A stretch of DNA of 64,000 nt from Vreelandella songnenensis (GCF_003002925.1 NZ_PVTK01000006.1:157431-221430); one strand, 5' to 3'; positions 8,836 to 17,418 are shown, counted from the stretch's first letter. Program-made: numbers and translations. The notes: generated from the sequence alone by a model not told the origin.

Positions 8836-9421
8836 ATCCTCCGAAACAACCAACCTCACCGAACTTATCCAAGCCATGGAGCAGATGGAACACGATGCAC
8901 CCAAGGTAAGCGTTGAGGATATTGTCAACGCCGTGGGCCGTCGCTCCTTCGGGCCGCTTTTATTGATTGCCGGGCTGATTACCCTGGCGCCGGTCATCGG
9001 TGACATACCCGGGATGCCGACATTAATGGCGGCCCTGGTACTGCTTGTTTCAACTCAGCTATTGGCGGGCAGGAAAACGTTTTGGCTCCCCAGATGGCTG
9101 CTGAATCGTTCGGTCTCTCGCAAGGGGTTTGATAAAGCCATTCGAGCCATGAAAAAACCTGCTCGCTGGGTTGATGGCCTGCTGGGCACGCGCTTCAAGT
9201 GGATGAGTGGCTACGTGGGTATTCGCGCCACGGCGCTTGCCTGCCTGCTGGTGGCGCTAGCCATGCCGCCCATGGAGTTCGTTCCCTTTACTGCCAATGG
9301 GGCGGGGCTTGCGCTCACTCTGTTTGGCCTGGGGTTGGTCGCACGCGACGGACTGGTGCTTTCGCTGGGCTTTCTGATTACCATTGCCACGTTTGTGGCA
9401 ATTCTCATGTACCTTCTATAA
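8828..9421 (+). CDS. ExoD-family membrane protein
   Basis: A 197-residue inner-membrane protein resembling ExoD, named from an exopolysaccharide mutant of Sinorhizobium. It has a soluble N-terminal ~40 residues (VSVEDIVNAVGRRSFGPLLL is the family block), then about five membrane segments with GDIPGMPTLMAALVLL and a C-terminal pair of helices. Its molecular activity is not known. The start overlaps the TerB-like stop, which implies coupling. No polysaccharide genes are adjacent. Confidence 0.8.
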   Translation: MSESSETTNLTELIQAMEQMEHDAPKVSVEDIVNAVGRRSFGPLLLIAGLITLAPVIGDIPGMPTLMAALVLLVSTQLLAGRKTFWLPRWLLNRSVSRKGFDKAIRAMKKPARWVDGLLGTRFKWMSGYVGIRATALACLLVALAMPPMEFVPFTANGAGLALTLFGLGLVARDGLVLSLGFLITIATFVAILMYLL

Positions 9422-9470
9422 CGCGCTATAAACACCCCCATCCCCTATTGGCCAGTACAGGAACGCTGCT

Positions 9471-10031
9471 ATGCCTGACCCGTTGAGTCCACCCCCGCCC
9501 AAGGCACCCGAGGAGCAGTCAGCCTGGGAACGGCGCATTGAAACTGCTCTCTGGAACTCGCGATTTCTGGTGATGCTTGCGATAGTGCCTAGCCTGCTGG
9601 GCTCCCTGGCGCTGTTTGTGGTGGGCACCCTGGATATTTTTGAGGTGGTAGGCGATGTGATCCGCTACTACCTGCTTGGCGGCACTCAGGATATTCATGC
9701 AAACCTTGTGCCGGATATCATTATTGCGGTTGATATATACCTGATCGCGATCGTGCTGATGATTTTCGGGCTGGGGCTCTATCGGCTGTTCGTATCGCGA
9801 ATCGATCAGGCGGAAACGCGCTACCCCGCCCACCCCTTCAACGTGAGCTCGCTTGACCAGTTAAAAGACAAGATTGCTCGTGTGGTCATTCTCGCGGTGA
9901 TCATCGAGTTCTTTCGCGCCGTAGTGGATATTCGTTTTACCACCCCGCTCGAGGCAATCTGCCTGGCGCTTTCCGTATTGGCGTTAGCCGCTGCCCTCTA
10001 TTTGATGAGCAAATCGCATAAGGGTGGATAG
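9471..10031 (+). CDS. YqhA-like (UPF0114) membrane protein
   Basis: A 186-residue protein with four hydrophobic segments and the conserved blocks LWNSRFLVMLAIVPSLLGS and IDIYLIA-like VDIYLIAIVLMIFGLGLYRLFVSRID, typical of UPF0114 (E. coli YqhA). Function is unknown. The proline-rich N-terminus (residues 1-18) is an extension compared with YqhA. It ends 15 bp from the stop of the convergent beta-lactamase-like gene. Confidence 0.8.
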   Translation: MPDPLSPPPPKAPEEQSAWERRIETALWNSRFLVMLAIVPSLLGSLALFVVGTLDIFEVVGDVIRYYLLGGTQDIHANLVPDIIIAVDIYLIAIVLMIFGLGLYRLFVSRIDQAETRYPAHPFNVSSLDQLKDKIARVVILAVIIEFFRAVVDIRFTTPLEAICLALSVLALAAALYLMSKSHKGG

Positions 10032-10045
10032 CTTACGTATGGGGA

Positions 10046-11044
10046 TTAGCGGGGTTGTAACAAGCTGACCACCAGCTGATTCAACTGCTGTTGAAACTGC
10101 CCGCCGGGTGAGGGCGGGGTCGGGTCTGAGGTGATGACCACCGTCATGGCCCGCTCGGGGATCACGTACAGTGCCTGGCCGCCATAGCCGCGCCCGTAAT
10201 AGGCAGGCGTTTCGGCTAGCTGAGTAATGAACCAGCCAAACCCGTAGCCATCGCCTGTCCAGGGGGAGGTGCCACGCGGCGTCCAGGAAGCCTCCACCCA
10301 GCCTTCGGGCAGTACGCGCTTGTTCCCAATCATTCCATCATTGCGGTAAAGCTCACCTACTTCGATCAAGGCGCGCGGCGAAAGCTGCATATCATTACCG
10401 CCAAAGTAAATGCCCTGCGGATCACGCAGCCAAGGAGGGATGGTAATATTCAGCGGCTCGCCCAGCAGGCGCTGCGCAAGCGCATGCGTGGTTTCTCCGC
10501 TGGCGTGCGTCAGCGCCGCCGAAAGCAGGTGGCTGGTGCCGGTGGAGTAGAGCATCCGCCCGCCGGGTTCATCCACGAACGGGCGGGTCAGCGCATCGTT
10601 GACCCAGTTGCCGCTCGCTACCCAGGCGCTGTAATTGCCACCCGAGGTGCGCTCAAGCCCTGCCTGCTGAGCAAGCAGGTGCGCCACGGTAATATCGTTC
10701 ACCCGTGGGTCGAGGTTGGCTGGCAGCTGTTCACCGAACAGCGCCACCATGGGCTGCTCGACGGATTCGACGATACCTTCTTCAATCGCTGCGCCGGTCA
10801 CCGCCGCCAGTACTGTCTTGGAAAGTGACTTGATGTTGGCAGGGGAGGCCACACCGGGGCCGCTCTGGTAGTGCTCATGAATGATCTCGCCCTCATAGGC
10901 CACTACCAGCGTATGCAGACGCGAAAGTTTACCGGCGGCCTCATCAAGCGCGGCCAAGGTAGCAGGCTCGGGCGGCTGCGCATGGGCACCCTGGACTCCC
11001 AGCAAGGCCCATACCCAACAGGCTAGCCATATACGTTTTTGCAT
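10046..11044 (-). CDS. Exported class C beta-lactamase-like serine hydrolase
   Basis: A periplasmic serine hydrolase of the beta-lactamase class C / D-alanyl-D-alanine carboxypeptidase superfamily (PF00144). Numbered from the chosen start, SLSK is at 73-76 and the second motif YST at 166-168; the YGRGYGGQ region near the C-terminus takes the place of the KTG-like HxG. An N-terminal signal peptide (about residues 1-22) is evident. The start is the ATG at 11044, preceded by GAGGAAA; an in-frame ATG ten codons upstream lacks a ribosome site. Such proteins are usually esterases or peptidases; true cephalosporinase activity is unlikely given the YST in place of YAN. Confidence 0.8.
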   Translation of the reverse strand: MQKRIWLACWVWALLGVQGAHAQPPEPATLAALDEAAGKLSRLHTLVVAYEGEIIHEHYQSGPGVASPANIKSLSKTVLAAVTGAAIEEGIVESVEQPMVALFGEQLPANLDPRVNDITVAHLLAQQAGLERTSGGNYSAWVASGNWVNDALTRPFVDEPGGRMLYSTGTSHLLSAALTHASGETTHALAQRLLGEPLNITIPPWLRDPQGIYFGGNDMQLSPRALIEVGELYRNDGMIGNKRVLPEGWVEASWTPRGTSPWTGDGYGFGWFITQLAETPAYYGRGYGGQALYVIPERAMTVVITSDPTPPSPGGQFQQQLNQLVVSLLQPR

Positions 11045-11260
11045 AAGCCATTTCCTCGCACACTGTGGTGACACGCGTGAAGCTCACGCCGGTGGGCCAG
11101 CCCCCAGAATAGGCGTCGAAGACGAAAAGAAAAATGTTCTTGGCAGAAAATATGCCTGGATTATGCAAAGAGTGGAAAAGCCTGCTAGGCTAAAGGCGTT
11201 ATCGAGACGTAAGCAACCCTTTGATTTCACCCAAAACGCAAACTAGCAAGGAGCGCCGAC

Positions 11261-11335
11261 ATGCGTAATATCATCTATATCGTAGGTCTGATCGTCGTTG
11301 TACTGTTCATTCTCTCAATGCTCGGCCTGCGTTAA
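11261..11335 (+). CDS. 24-residue single-span membrane peptide
   Basis: A very small gene encoding MRNIIYIVGLIVVV followed by LFILSMLGLR. It has one hydrophobic span of about 18 residues flanked by Arg at both ends. It has a perfect AAGGAG (11248-11253) seven bases before the ATG and a strong terminator 12 bp after its stop, so it is a complete transcription unit. I believe similar 24-26-residue peptides exist in other gammaproteobacteria, but I cannot name a family. It probably sits in the inner membrane. Confidence 0.65.
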   Translation: MRNIIYIVGLIVVVLFILSMLGLR

Positions 11336-11347
11336 TCACGCTAACAA

Positions 11348-11379
11348 AAAGCCCACAGGCCATGCCTGTGGGCTTTTTT
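11348..11379 (+). terminator. Intrinsic terminator of the small membrane peptide gene
   Basis: A 13-bp stem (aaagcccacaggc at 11348-11360, gcctgtgggcttt from 11364) has a 3-base loop and a TTTTTT tail. The A-rich left arm allows it to act on the minus-strand gene as well. Confidence 0.85.
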
Positions 11380-11410
11380 GTGGGTGCAATTCTCAATCAT
11401 GGCGTACACG

Positions 11411-11734
11411 TCAAGCGCAGTCGGCCGCGCCCTGGCCGAACATGTCGAACATCAGCTCCCGCCCCATCGCCGTCAGCACAAAGCGCCCATAGGCGTTGAA
11501 AGTAGCCGCGTCACTTGCTTCTAGAATCCTCTGGTACGCTACCCATTCAGGTACGTTGACGCACAGGGTATTCAGCTCAGCTTTACTCAGGCCGCGCTGG
11601 GTCAGGGTAATGCTTTCAAGCACGTGCCCGTTATCATAAAGCACTTCTGCCATCCAGGAGAGGCAATGGCGAAGGCTACGCTGGGCATTAACGGCGGGCG
11701 TTTGACTAAAATCGTAAGCGTACTGAGCGAACAT
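11411..11734 (-). CDS. Hypothetical protein, 107 residues
   Basis: I do not recognise this protein. It is soluble, mixed helical, with no signal peptide or membrane span, and has a Cys in the third-last position. The ribosome site upstream of 11734 is modest (AGGACC-like on the minus strand). Its base composition is like the flanking housekeeping genes, and it stops within 35 bp of the bidirectional terminator, both of which support it being real. It lies just before the flagellar locus, but nothing links it to flagella; it does not resemble FliS or FlaG. Confidence 0.5.
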   Translation of the reverse strand: MFAQYAYDFSQTPAVNAQRSLRHCLSWMAEVLYDNGHVLESITLTQRGLSKAELNTLCVNVPEWVAYQRILEASDAATFNAYGRFVLTAMGRELMFDMFGQGAADCA

Positions 11735-12162
11735 GGTGCAGGGTCCTGCAAGCGGCGCGAGCGGATGTGCTGACGGTATCTTAAGGCAGGATTGGTGTTA
11801 GACCAAGGTATATATTAACATCGGGCATTATTTATGATTTGAAAATTTAACATTTTGTAAAGTGCTGATGAAAATCTTCTACAGAAGCTTATTGTTCATA
11901 AAATTGAAGTAAAAGACATTTACTACGTAGATAGATAACAAATATTAATATTAAAAAGGCTGTTCGTAATATTCAAACAGTCGTTTGCTGAGTTGGTGTT
12001 TCAATGACGTTTACAAACGTGTCGATATAGCGATAAGGATAAGTAAAGGATTTTTTTATATTTACATAAGGTGAGTGAATCGTGAGGATAAAAGATAGCT
12101 AGCTAATAGAGCAGTTTTATCTTGGATTTACATTGCATAAAATAACAATCTGATACATAAAA
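11735..12162. other. AT-rich non-coding stretch before the flagellar locus
   Basis: Roughly 430 bp of strongly AT-rich sequence with stops in all frames. It must contain the promoter of the 107-residue gene on the minus strand. No hairpin, RNA gene or sigma-28 site was recognised in it. Confidence 0.5.
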
Positions 12163-12315
12163 ATGATTAATAATACTGAAATTAGGGTAAAAGTTGCCGA
12201 GGCTATAAGTAGAGAGACAAGCACCGAATATGGCTTGCTAGCAGCCATGACACCTTTTGTTTCTCATGGTCGGCTGCAAGAGGCATTGACTCGGCTGCAG
12301 AACGGAACGTCTTGA
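12163..12315 (+). pseudogene. Possible remnant of a fliD N-terminal region
   Basis: A 50-codon frame ending in SHGRLQEALTRLQ. That segment resembles AYGRLQSAMDRVQ of the intact FliD encoded at 12716-14065 (about 7 of 13 positions identical), and it sits upstream of a clearer C-terminal FliD remnant in the right order. The rest of the 50 residues shows no convincing match and the ATG has no good ribosome site. It may equally be chance or an unrelated small gene. Confidence 0.3.
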
Positions 12316-12471
12316 TGATAATGCTTCTTTTTGAACGCCTTGCCATCTAGCCGGAAAGGGCTGGCGCTAGTGCCATAGCCAGCAGTGATGCGAAACCAAG
12401 GTAGTATGAGATCAAGCTAGAGCGCGTGGCAACTGTGATTGGCTTGGTAACAAAGAGGCTTGGGGCTATAG

Positions 12472-12645
12472 ATGGGGTCATCTTTGAAGGAGCGTTTTGC
12501 AATGACTGAAAATCGTATAGAGCAAACAGTTGAGTGCTATCACACGCAGTTTGCAGCGATAGAAAATCTGGTGGCTCAAATGAAACAAACAAGTGCCTAT
12601 TTAACCCAGCAGTTTGCCGCGCTCGGGCAGGCCAGCCAGCGCTAA
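12472..12645 (+). pseudogene. FliD C-terminal remnant
   Basis: This 57-codon frame encodes a segment that aligns with the extreme C-terminus of FliD: QFAAIENLVAQMKQTSAYL followed by TQQF, against QFAVLDGMIAQMNSMSSYL followed by GQQF in the intact gene 70 bp downstream. The conserved positions are those expected of the capping protein's C-terminal coiled coil. A stop codon immediately precedes the frame, and everything between this piece and the possible N-terminal piece at 12.2 kb is missing or unrecognisable. It is best read as a decayed second fliD. A short expressed peptide cannot be excluded, since GAAGGAG occurs upstream of an internal ATG at 12502. Confidence 0.65.
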
Positions 12646-12715
12646 AGTTTTTCTCCAGGCAGTCGATAAAGTCTTTAACTGCGTTTCTCTACTATTTTAT
12701 AAGGGGCTGAACCTC

Positions 12716-14065
12716 ATGGCATCGATTTCTGCACTAGGTGTAGGTTCTGGGTTGGATCTATCTGGTTTGGTGGATCAGCTCAAAGCAGCCGAACGCCAAA
12801 AGCTCGTTCCCATCCTTGAGCAACAAAGCGCTCAAAAAACCAAGATATCTGCTTATGGCCGCCTTCAATCGGCAATGGACAGGGTACAAACGGCTGTCGT
12901 CAAACTAAATGACCTTGCCACTTTCAAACAGCAAAAAAGTACGGTGACGGGAGAAGGGGTACTGGCGGCGGCGAGCGAAAAGGCCAATCCAGGCCGTTAT
13001 GAAGTGACGGTTACCCAACTGGCCCGGGGAGGCAGCGCTGCTTCCAATAGCGTGGCGCTGGATCAGGAACTCACAGCCGCTGATACGAAGTTGACGCTTA
13101 ATTTTGGTGCTGACGGTACTCAAAAAAGCCATGAGGTCAGTATCAAGGCAGGCAGTACGCTGGCTGATGTTCGTGATCAGATCAATGCGGATAAAGAATC
13201 TGGCGTTACGGCTTCTCTCATCAATGATGGCTCGGGGTATCGCCTCGCGTTGAGCTCCAAGGAAACGGGCAAAGACGCTTCGCTGACGGGCTTCTCGGGA
13301 CTGACATCTTTATCAATGGACCCAGCTACGCTACGTGCAGGCCAGGATGCTGAGTTGAACGTCAATGGTATTGCGATTACGAGCAAAACCAACCGGGTGG
13401 AAGAGGCTATTCAGGGAGTAACGCTCAACCTGACCGCCGTCTCTCAGAGCCCCTCTACCCTGGTGATCGAGCGCGATGATAACTCCCTGAAGGAGGCGAT
13501 CAATGCGTTTGTAAGTAACTACAATGAGATGAAATCCACCGTTGGACGTATGACCCAATTTAACGGTGCAGGTGAGACGTCTGGAGAGCTGGTAGGGGAT
13601 CGTACCGTTCGTACCATCGAAAATCGCCTTCGTCAGGATATAACGGGCAATTTTGGAACGGGCGATATAACGCGACTTTCTCAAATGGGCATCGATATCG
13701 ATAAGCAAGGCCGTCTCAAGGTCGATGAGGCCAAGCTGGATGAGGCAATCGCCAACAACTCCGAGGGCTTAGCTGCCTTTTTCGCGGGCGACACGAAAGA
13801 AGGCGGTTTGGCAGGGCGCATGAGCGCTACCTTGAAAGAAATAACCGCGGATGAAGGCATCATCAAGAGCTCCATTGGTAGTGCTGAGTTGCGGATAGAT
13901 AGTCTGGATCAGCGCAAGCTACGTATGGAGGCCAGTATTGAGCGAAGCACTGAGCGTTACCGTAAGCAGTTTGCAGTGCTAGACGGCATGATTGCCCAGA
14001 TGAATTCCATGAGTAGTTACCTGGGTCAGCAGTTCGATCTGATGAGCAACATGCAGAAGAAATAG
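12716..14065 (+). CDS. fliD: Flagellar filament capping protein FliD (HAP2)
   Basis: FliD forms the cap at the filament tip and folds incoming flagellin. The 449 residues are of normal length. The N-terminal D0 block GVGSGLDLSGLVDQLKAAER is the FliD_N hallmark. The middle carries the beta-rich D2/D3 domains, and the C-terminal coiled coil ends in MNSMSSYLGQQFDLMSNMQKK. The start is ATG 12716, with AAGGGG ten bases upstream; a frame extending 34 codons further upstream lacks a ribosome site and runs into the remnant fliD. It precedes the flagellin array on the same strand. fliS and flaG, the usual neighbours, are absent from the window. No sigma-28 promoter is obvious directly upstream. Confidence 0.93.
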   Translation: MASISALGVGSGLDLSGLVDQLKAAERQKLVPILEQQSAQKTKISAYGRLQSAMDRVQTAVVKLNDLATFKQQKSTVTGEGVLAAASEKANPGRYEVTVTQLARGGSAASNSVALDQELTAADTKLTLNFGADGTQKSHEVSIKAGSTLADVRDQINADKESGVTASLINDGSGYRLALSSKETGKDASLTGFSGLTSLSMDPATLRAGQDAELNVNGIAITSKTNRVEEAIQGVTLNLTAVSQSPSTLVIERDDNSLKEAINAFVSNYNEMKSTVGRMTQFNGAGETSGELVGDRTVRTIENRLRQDITGNFGTGDITRLSQMGIDIDKQGRLKVDEAKLDEAIANNSEGLAAFFAGDTKEGGLAGRMSATLKEITADEGIIKSSIGSAELRIDSLDQRKLRMEASIERSTERYRKQFAVLDGMIAQMNSMSSYLGQQFDLMSNMQKK

Positions 14066-14108
14066 CCTGCTTCGTTGCAGTTGGTTACATAAAAGTGCGG
14101 GTTTTTAT

Positions 14109-14148
14109 TAAAGAATTGGCGAGAGGGGCCGTTATTTAGAATAACGGC
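14109..14148 (+). promoter_or_regulatory. Sigma-28 (FliA) promoter of flagellin gene 1, with inverted repeat
   Basis: TAAA at 14109-14112, exactly 15 bases, then GCCGTTAT at 14128-14135. The -10 element is the left arm of a 21-bp inverted repeat (14128-14148; arms GCCGTTATT and AATAACGGC). The spacing is identical at the other three flagellin promoters. Confidence 0.85.
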
Positions 14149-14204
14149 GATGAACGCATCGCATAGCCGGCCCCTAGGCCAGACAAATTTCCAGGAGCAC
14201 TTCC

Positions 14205-15095
14205 ATGTCTGTAATCAACACCAACATCACCTCCATGATTGGTCAGAACAACCTGCGCTCCTCGCAGAGCATGCTGGCCCAGGCACAAGAGCGCCTTTCT
14301 TCTGGTCTGCGTATCAACAGCGCTTCTGACGATGCGGCCGGCCAAGCCATCGCCAACAAGATGACTGCTCAGATCAAGGGCATGGATCAGGCTAGCCGTA
14401 ACGCCAGCGACGGTATCTCTCTGGTTCAGACCATGGAAGGTGGTCTTGATCAGGTCAACGATAACCTTCAGCGTATTCGTGAGCTTGCGGTGCAGGGCGC
14501 CAACGACACGAACACTGCCGATGATCGCGCCGCCATCACTACCGAGATCAACGAGCGTCTGGCAGAAATCGACCGCGTTGCGGGTAGCAACAACTTCAAC
14601 GGCACTAACCTGCTGAACGTAGCCAGTGGCGCTGGTGCAGCACTGAATATTCAGGTCGGTTCCAACACTACCGATCAGGACGTTATTACGGTTCAACGAA
14701 TCGACGCAACCGTAAGTGGCCTGGGTCTGGAAACGGCAGCATCTGGTGCTGCTGCTGCAGCAGTAGCAGGGGGCACGTTCAACGTTGCTGATGCTTCTGG
14801 CGGCGCAACTCACGCTGAGTTCCAGACACTCATTAATGCAGTAGATACCGCTACCAAGTCACTCGACACCAACCGTGCCACCTTGGGTGCTACGCTCAAC
14901 CGTTTCGACTCGGTTATCGACAACCTGGCGACCACGACGACTAACCTTTCTGAAGCGCGTTCGCGTATCGAAGATGCTGACTACGCAGTGGAAGTGTCCA
15001 ACATGACGCGTGCCAACATTCTTCAGCAGGCCGGTACGTCCATGCTGGCCCAGGCCAACCAGACCCCGCAGTCTGTGCTGTCTCTGTTGGGCTAA
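14205..15095 (+). CDS. fliC: Flagellin, copy 1 of 4
   Basis: A 296-residue filament subunit. The N-terminal D0/D1 region (residues 1-150) and the C-terminal D1/D0 region (last ~75) are nearly identical to copies 2 and 3 and contain the standard blocks SSGLRINSASDDAAGQAIAN and, at the end, ANILQQAGTSMLAQANQTPQ. The central ~55 residues are private to this copy and Ala/Gly-rich (SGAAAAAVAGG). GAGCAC near the ATG in a CCAGGAGCAC context serves as ribosome site. It has its own sigma-28 promoter and terminator. With a short central domain it is exposed mainly through Ser/Thr residues, the likely targets of glycosylation by the neighbouring cassette. Confidence 0.95.
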   Translation: MSVINTNITSMIGQNNLRSSQSMLAQAQERLSSGLRINSASDDAAGQAIANKMTAQIKGMDQASRNASDGISLVQTMEGGLDQVNDNLQRIRELAVQGANDTNTADDRAAITTEINERLAEIDRVAGSNNFNGTNLLNVASGAGAALNIQVGSNTTDQDVITVQRIDATVSGLGLETAASGAAAAAVAGGTFNVADASGGATHAEFQTLINAVDTATKSLDTNRATLGATLNRFDSVIDNLATTTTNLSEARSRIEDADYAVEVSNMTRANILQQAGTSMLAQANQTPQSVLSLLG

Positions 15096-15129
15096 TAGCC
15101 TAGGCGGTTATGTTGCTTGGATGAATCCA

Positions 15130-15157
15130 AAAACGGGGCCAGTAGGCCCCGTTTTTT
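15130..15157 (+). terminator. Terminator of flagellin gene 1
   Basis: aaaacggggcc (15130-15140), loop agta, ggccccgtttt, then more Ts. The core acggggcc/ggccccgt recurs after every flagellin copy. Confidence 0.9.
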
Positions 15158-15269
15158 GTTTGGGACTGTCATTCTTAAAGCATCGAGCACCTGCAGCGGG
15201 GGGCATCAGAATTCACCGGCGCGGTGAGCCGCTCATGCAGGGCAAGCGATAAAAAAAGCAGGTATTTTT

Positions 15270-15309
15270 TAAAGTAATTGCCGCTGCTGCCGTTAATTAT
15301 AACAACGGC
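15270..15309 (+). promoter_or_regulatory. Sigma-28 promoter of flagellin gene 2, with inverted repeat
   Basis: TAAA at 15270-15273, 15 bases, GCCGTTAA at 15289-15296. The dyad GCCGTT-N9-AACGGC spans 15289-15309. The leader down to the ATG, with a second small dyad ggccgctaggcc, is almost the same as that of copy 3. Confidence 0.87.
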
Positions 15310-15365
15310 GATGCAAGCGCCGCTGAACAGGCCGCTAGGCCAGTTAAATTCTGAGGAGCACTTAC

Positions 15366-16217
15366 ATGTCTGTCATCAACACTAACATCACTTCCATGAT
15401 TGGCCAGAATAACCTGCGCTCTTCACAAAGCATGCTGGCTCAGGCACAAGAGCGTCTATCTTCCGGCCTGCGTATCAACAGCGCTTCTGACGACGCTGCT
15501 GGTCAAGCCATCGCCAACAAGATGACTGCACAGATCAAGGGTATGGACCAGGCGAGCCGTAACGCCAGCGACGGTATCTCCCTGGTTCAAACCATGGAAG
15601 GCGGTCTTGATCAGATCAACGACAACCTGCAACGTATTCGTGAGCTAGCGGTACAGGGCGCTAACGACACTAATACTGCAGATGACCGTGCCGCCATTAC
15701 TACCGAGATCAACGAGCGTATCGCTGAAATCGATCGTGTCGCGGGTAGCAATAACTTCAACGGCACTAAACTGCTGGCCAGTGGCGCTTCTACAGCACTC
15801 AACATTCAGGTGGGTTCTAATACTTCCGATAACGACGTTATTACTGTTAATACAATCAACGCGTCTACCTCGGGTCTGGGTATTAGCGGTTCAGCAGCAG
15901 CGTTGTCTGGCAACTCTGGTGCTGACGCAACACACGCTAACTTCCGTACGCTGATTGATGATGTTGATGCCGCTGTCAAAACACTGGATGAGAACCGTGC
16001 CACTCTGGGTGCTACGCTTAACCGTTTTGACTCGGTAATCGATAACCTGGCAACAACGACCACCAATCTTTCTGAAGCGCGTTCGCGCATCGAAGATGCT
16101 GACTACGCGGTGGAAGTATCCAACATGACCCGTGCCAATATTCTTCAGCAGGCGGGTACTTCGATGCTGGCACAGGCTAACCAGACACCTCAGTCTGTGC
16201 TGTCTCTGCTGGGCTAA
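15366..16217 (+). CDS. fliC: Flagellin, copy 2 of 4
   Basis: The shortest copy, 283 residues. Its terminal regions are nearly identical to copy 1; differences include NDNLQ preceded by QI rather than QV and loss of the LLNVAS insert (here KLLASGAST). The variable centre is about 45 residues (GISGSAAALSGNSGADATH). The ribosome site is GAGGAG seven bases before the ATG. The nucleotide sequence differs from copy 1 at many third positions although the protein ends are the same, which suggests the ends are held by selection rather than by very recent duplication. Confidence 0.95.
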   Translation: MSVINTNITSMIGQNNLRSSQSMLAQAQERLSSGLRINSASDDAAGQAIANKMTAQIKGMDQASRNASDGISLVQTMEGGLDQINDNLQRIRELAVQGANDTNTADDRAAITTEINERIAEIDRVAGSNNFNGTKLLASGASTALNIQVGSNTSDNDVITVNTINASTSGLGISGSAAALSGNSGADATHANFRTLIDDVDAAVKTLDENRATLGATLNRFDSVIDNLATTTTNLSEARSRIEDADYAVEVSNMTRANILQQAGTSMLAQANQTPQSVLSLLG

Positions 16218-16252
16218 TAACCTAGACAAACGTTTCGCGAATGACCGTAACG

Positions 16253-16277
16253 ACGGGGCCAGCAGGCCCCGTTTTTT
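16253..16277 (+). terminator. Terminator of flagellin gene 2
   Basis: acggggcc (16253-16260), loop agca, ggccccgt (16265-16272), then TTTTT. Confidence 0.9.
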
Positions 16278-16392
16278 ATATACCGCTCTTTTATAAGTAA
16301 CAGGTAGCCTGTATCGACAGCAAAAGCATTTGGTACAGATAAGAAGCCAGCAGCATGGTTACCTTTTCTTACACAAAAATAGGCTTATTTTC

Positions 16393-16432
16393 TAAAGAAA
16401 GGGGCGCTGCTGCCGTTAATTATAACAACGGC
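16393..16432 (+). promoter_or_regulatory. Sigma-28 promoter of flagellin gene 3, with inverted repeat
   Basis: TAAA at 16393-16396, 15 bases, GCCGTTAA at 16412-16419. The inverted repeat spans 16412-16432 and is identical in sequence to that of copy 2. Confidence 0.87.
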
Positions 16433-16488
16433 GATGCAAGCGCCGCTGAGCAGGCCGCTAGGCCAGTTAAATTCTGAGGAGCATTTAC

Positions 16489-17352
16489 ATGTCTGTAATC
16501 AACACTAACATCACTTCCATGATCGGCCAGAACAACCTGCGCTCTTCACAAAGCATGCTGGCACAGGCGCAAGAGCGTCTCTCTTCCGGCCTGCGTATCA
16601 ACAGCGCTTCTGATGATGCTGCCGGCCAGGCCATCGCCAACAAGATGACTGCCCAGATCAAGGGTATGGACCAGGCTAGCCGTAACGCCAGCGACGGTAT
16701 CTCTCTGGTTCAGACCATGGAAGGCGGTCTTGACCAAGTTAACGACAACCTTCAGCGTATTCGTGAGCTGGCGGTACAGGGTGCCAACGACACGAACACT
16801 GCCGATGACCGTGCAGCCATCGAAACCGAAATCAACGAGCGTCTGGCAGAAATTGACCGCGTTGCGGGCAGCAACAACTTCAACGGTACTAACCTGTTGA
16901 ACGTTGCTAGCGGTGCTACTACTGCGCTGAATATTCAGGTTGGTGCCAATACTGATTCTGAAGACGTTATTACTGTTAACCGCATCAATGCGACTGTGAG
17001 TGGTCTTGGCCTGTCTGGCGGCGGCATGTCCGGCTCCACATTTACCGCTGGCCCGGCGAGTGGTGCGCATAGCAACTTCCAGAGCCTGATCGACTCTGTT
17101 GATGCTGCCGTAAAATCTCTGGACACCAACCGTGCCACCCTGGGTGCTACGCTGAACCGTTTCGATTCTGTCATCGATAACCTGGCAACCACGACCACTA
17201 ACCTTTCTGAAGCGCGTTCGCGCATCGAAGATGCTGACTACGCAGTGGAAGTATCGAACATGACGCGTGCCAACATTCTTCAGCAGGCGGGTACCTCCAT
17301 GCTCGCACAGGCCAACCAGACGCCTCAGTCTGTACTGTCTCTGCTGGGCTAA
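16489..17352 (+). CDS. fliC: Flagellin, copy 3 of 4
   Basis: A 287-residue flagellin. The first 150 residues match copy 1 except for a few positions (for example AAIETEINERL for AAITTEINERL). The variable centre is Gly/Ser/Thr-rich (GLSGGGMSGSTFTAGPASG). The C-terminal region is identical to copies 1 and 2. GAGGAG lies ahead of the ATG. It has its own sigma-28 promoter and terminator. Confidence 0.95.
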   Translation: MSVINTNITSMIGQNNLRSSQSMLAQAQERLSSGLRINSASDDAAGQAIANKMTAQIKGMDQASRNASDGISLVQTMEGGLDQVNDNLQRIRELAVQGANDTNTADDRAAIETEINERLAEIDRVAGSNNFNGTNLLNVASGATTALNIQVGANTDSEDVITVNRINATVSGLGLSGGGMSGSTFTAGPASGAHSNFQSLIDSVDAAVKSLDTNRATLGATLNRFDSVIDNLATTTTNLSEARSRIEDADYAVEVSNMTRANILQQAGTSMLAQANQTPQSVLSLLG

Positions 17353-17392
17353 TACTCCAGTAGGCAGTAATGTTTCGCTAATGAAGCTAATG

Positions 17393-17418
17393 ACGGGGCC
17401 TTTTAGGCCCCGTTTTAC
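17393..17418 (+). terminator. Terminator of flagellin gene 3
   Basis: acggggcct (17393-17401), loop ttt, aggccccgt (17405-17413), then TTT. Confidence 0.85.

Noticed and set aside
12347..12592. 81-codon minus-strand frame with a hydrophobic end, opposite the fliD remnant
   Set aside because: No ribosome site, no recognisable protein, and the plus strand holds a better explained FliD-like sequence.
15010..15252. 80-codon frame running from the flagellin copy 1 end through its terminator
   Set aside because: It is a frame-shifted shadow of the flagellin C-terminus crossing an intrinsic terminator.
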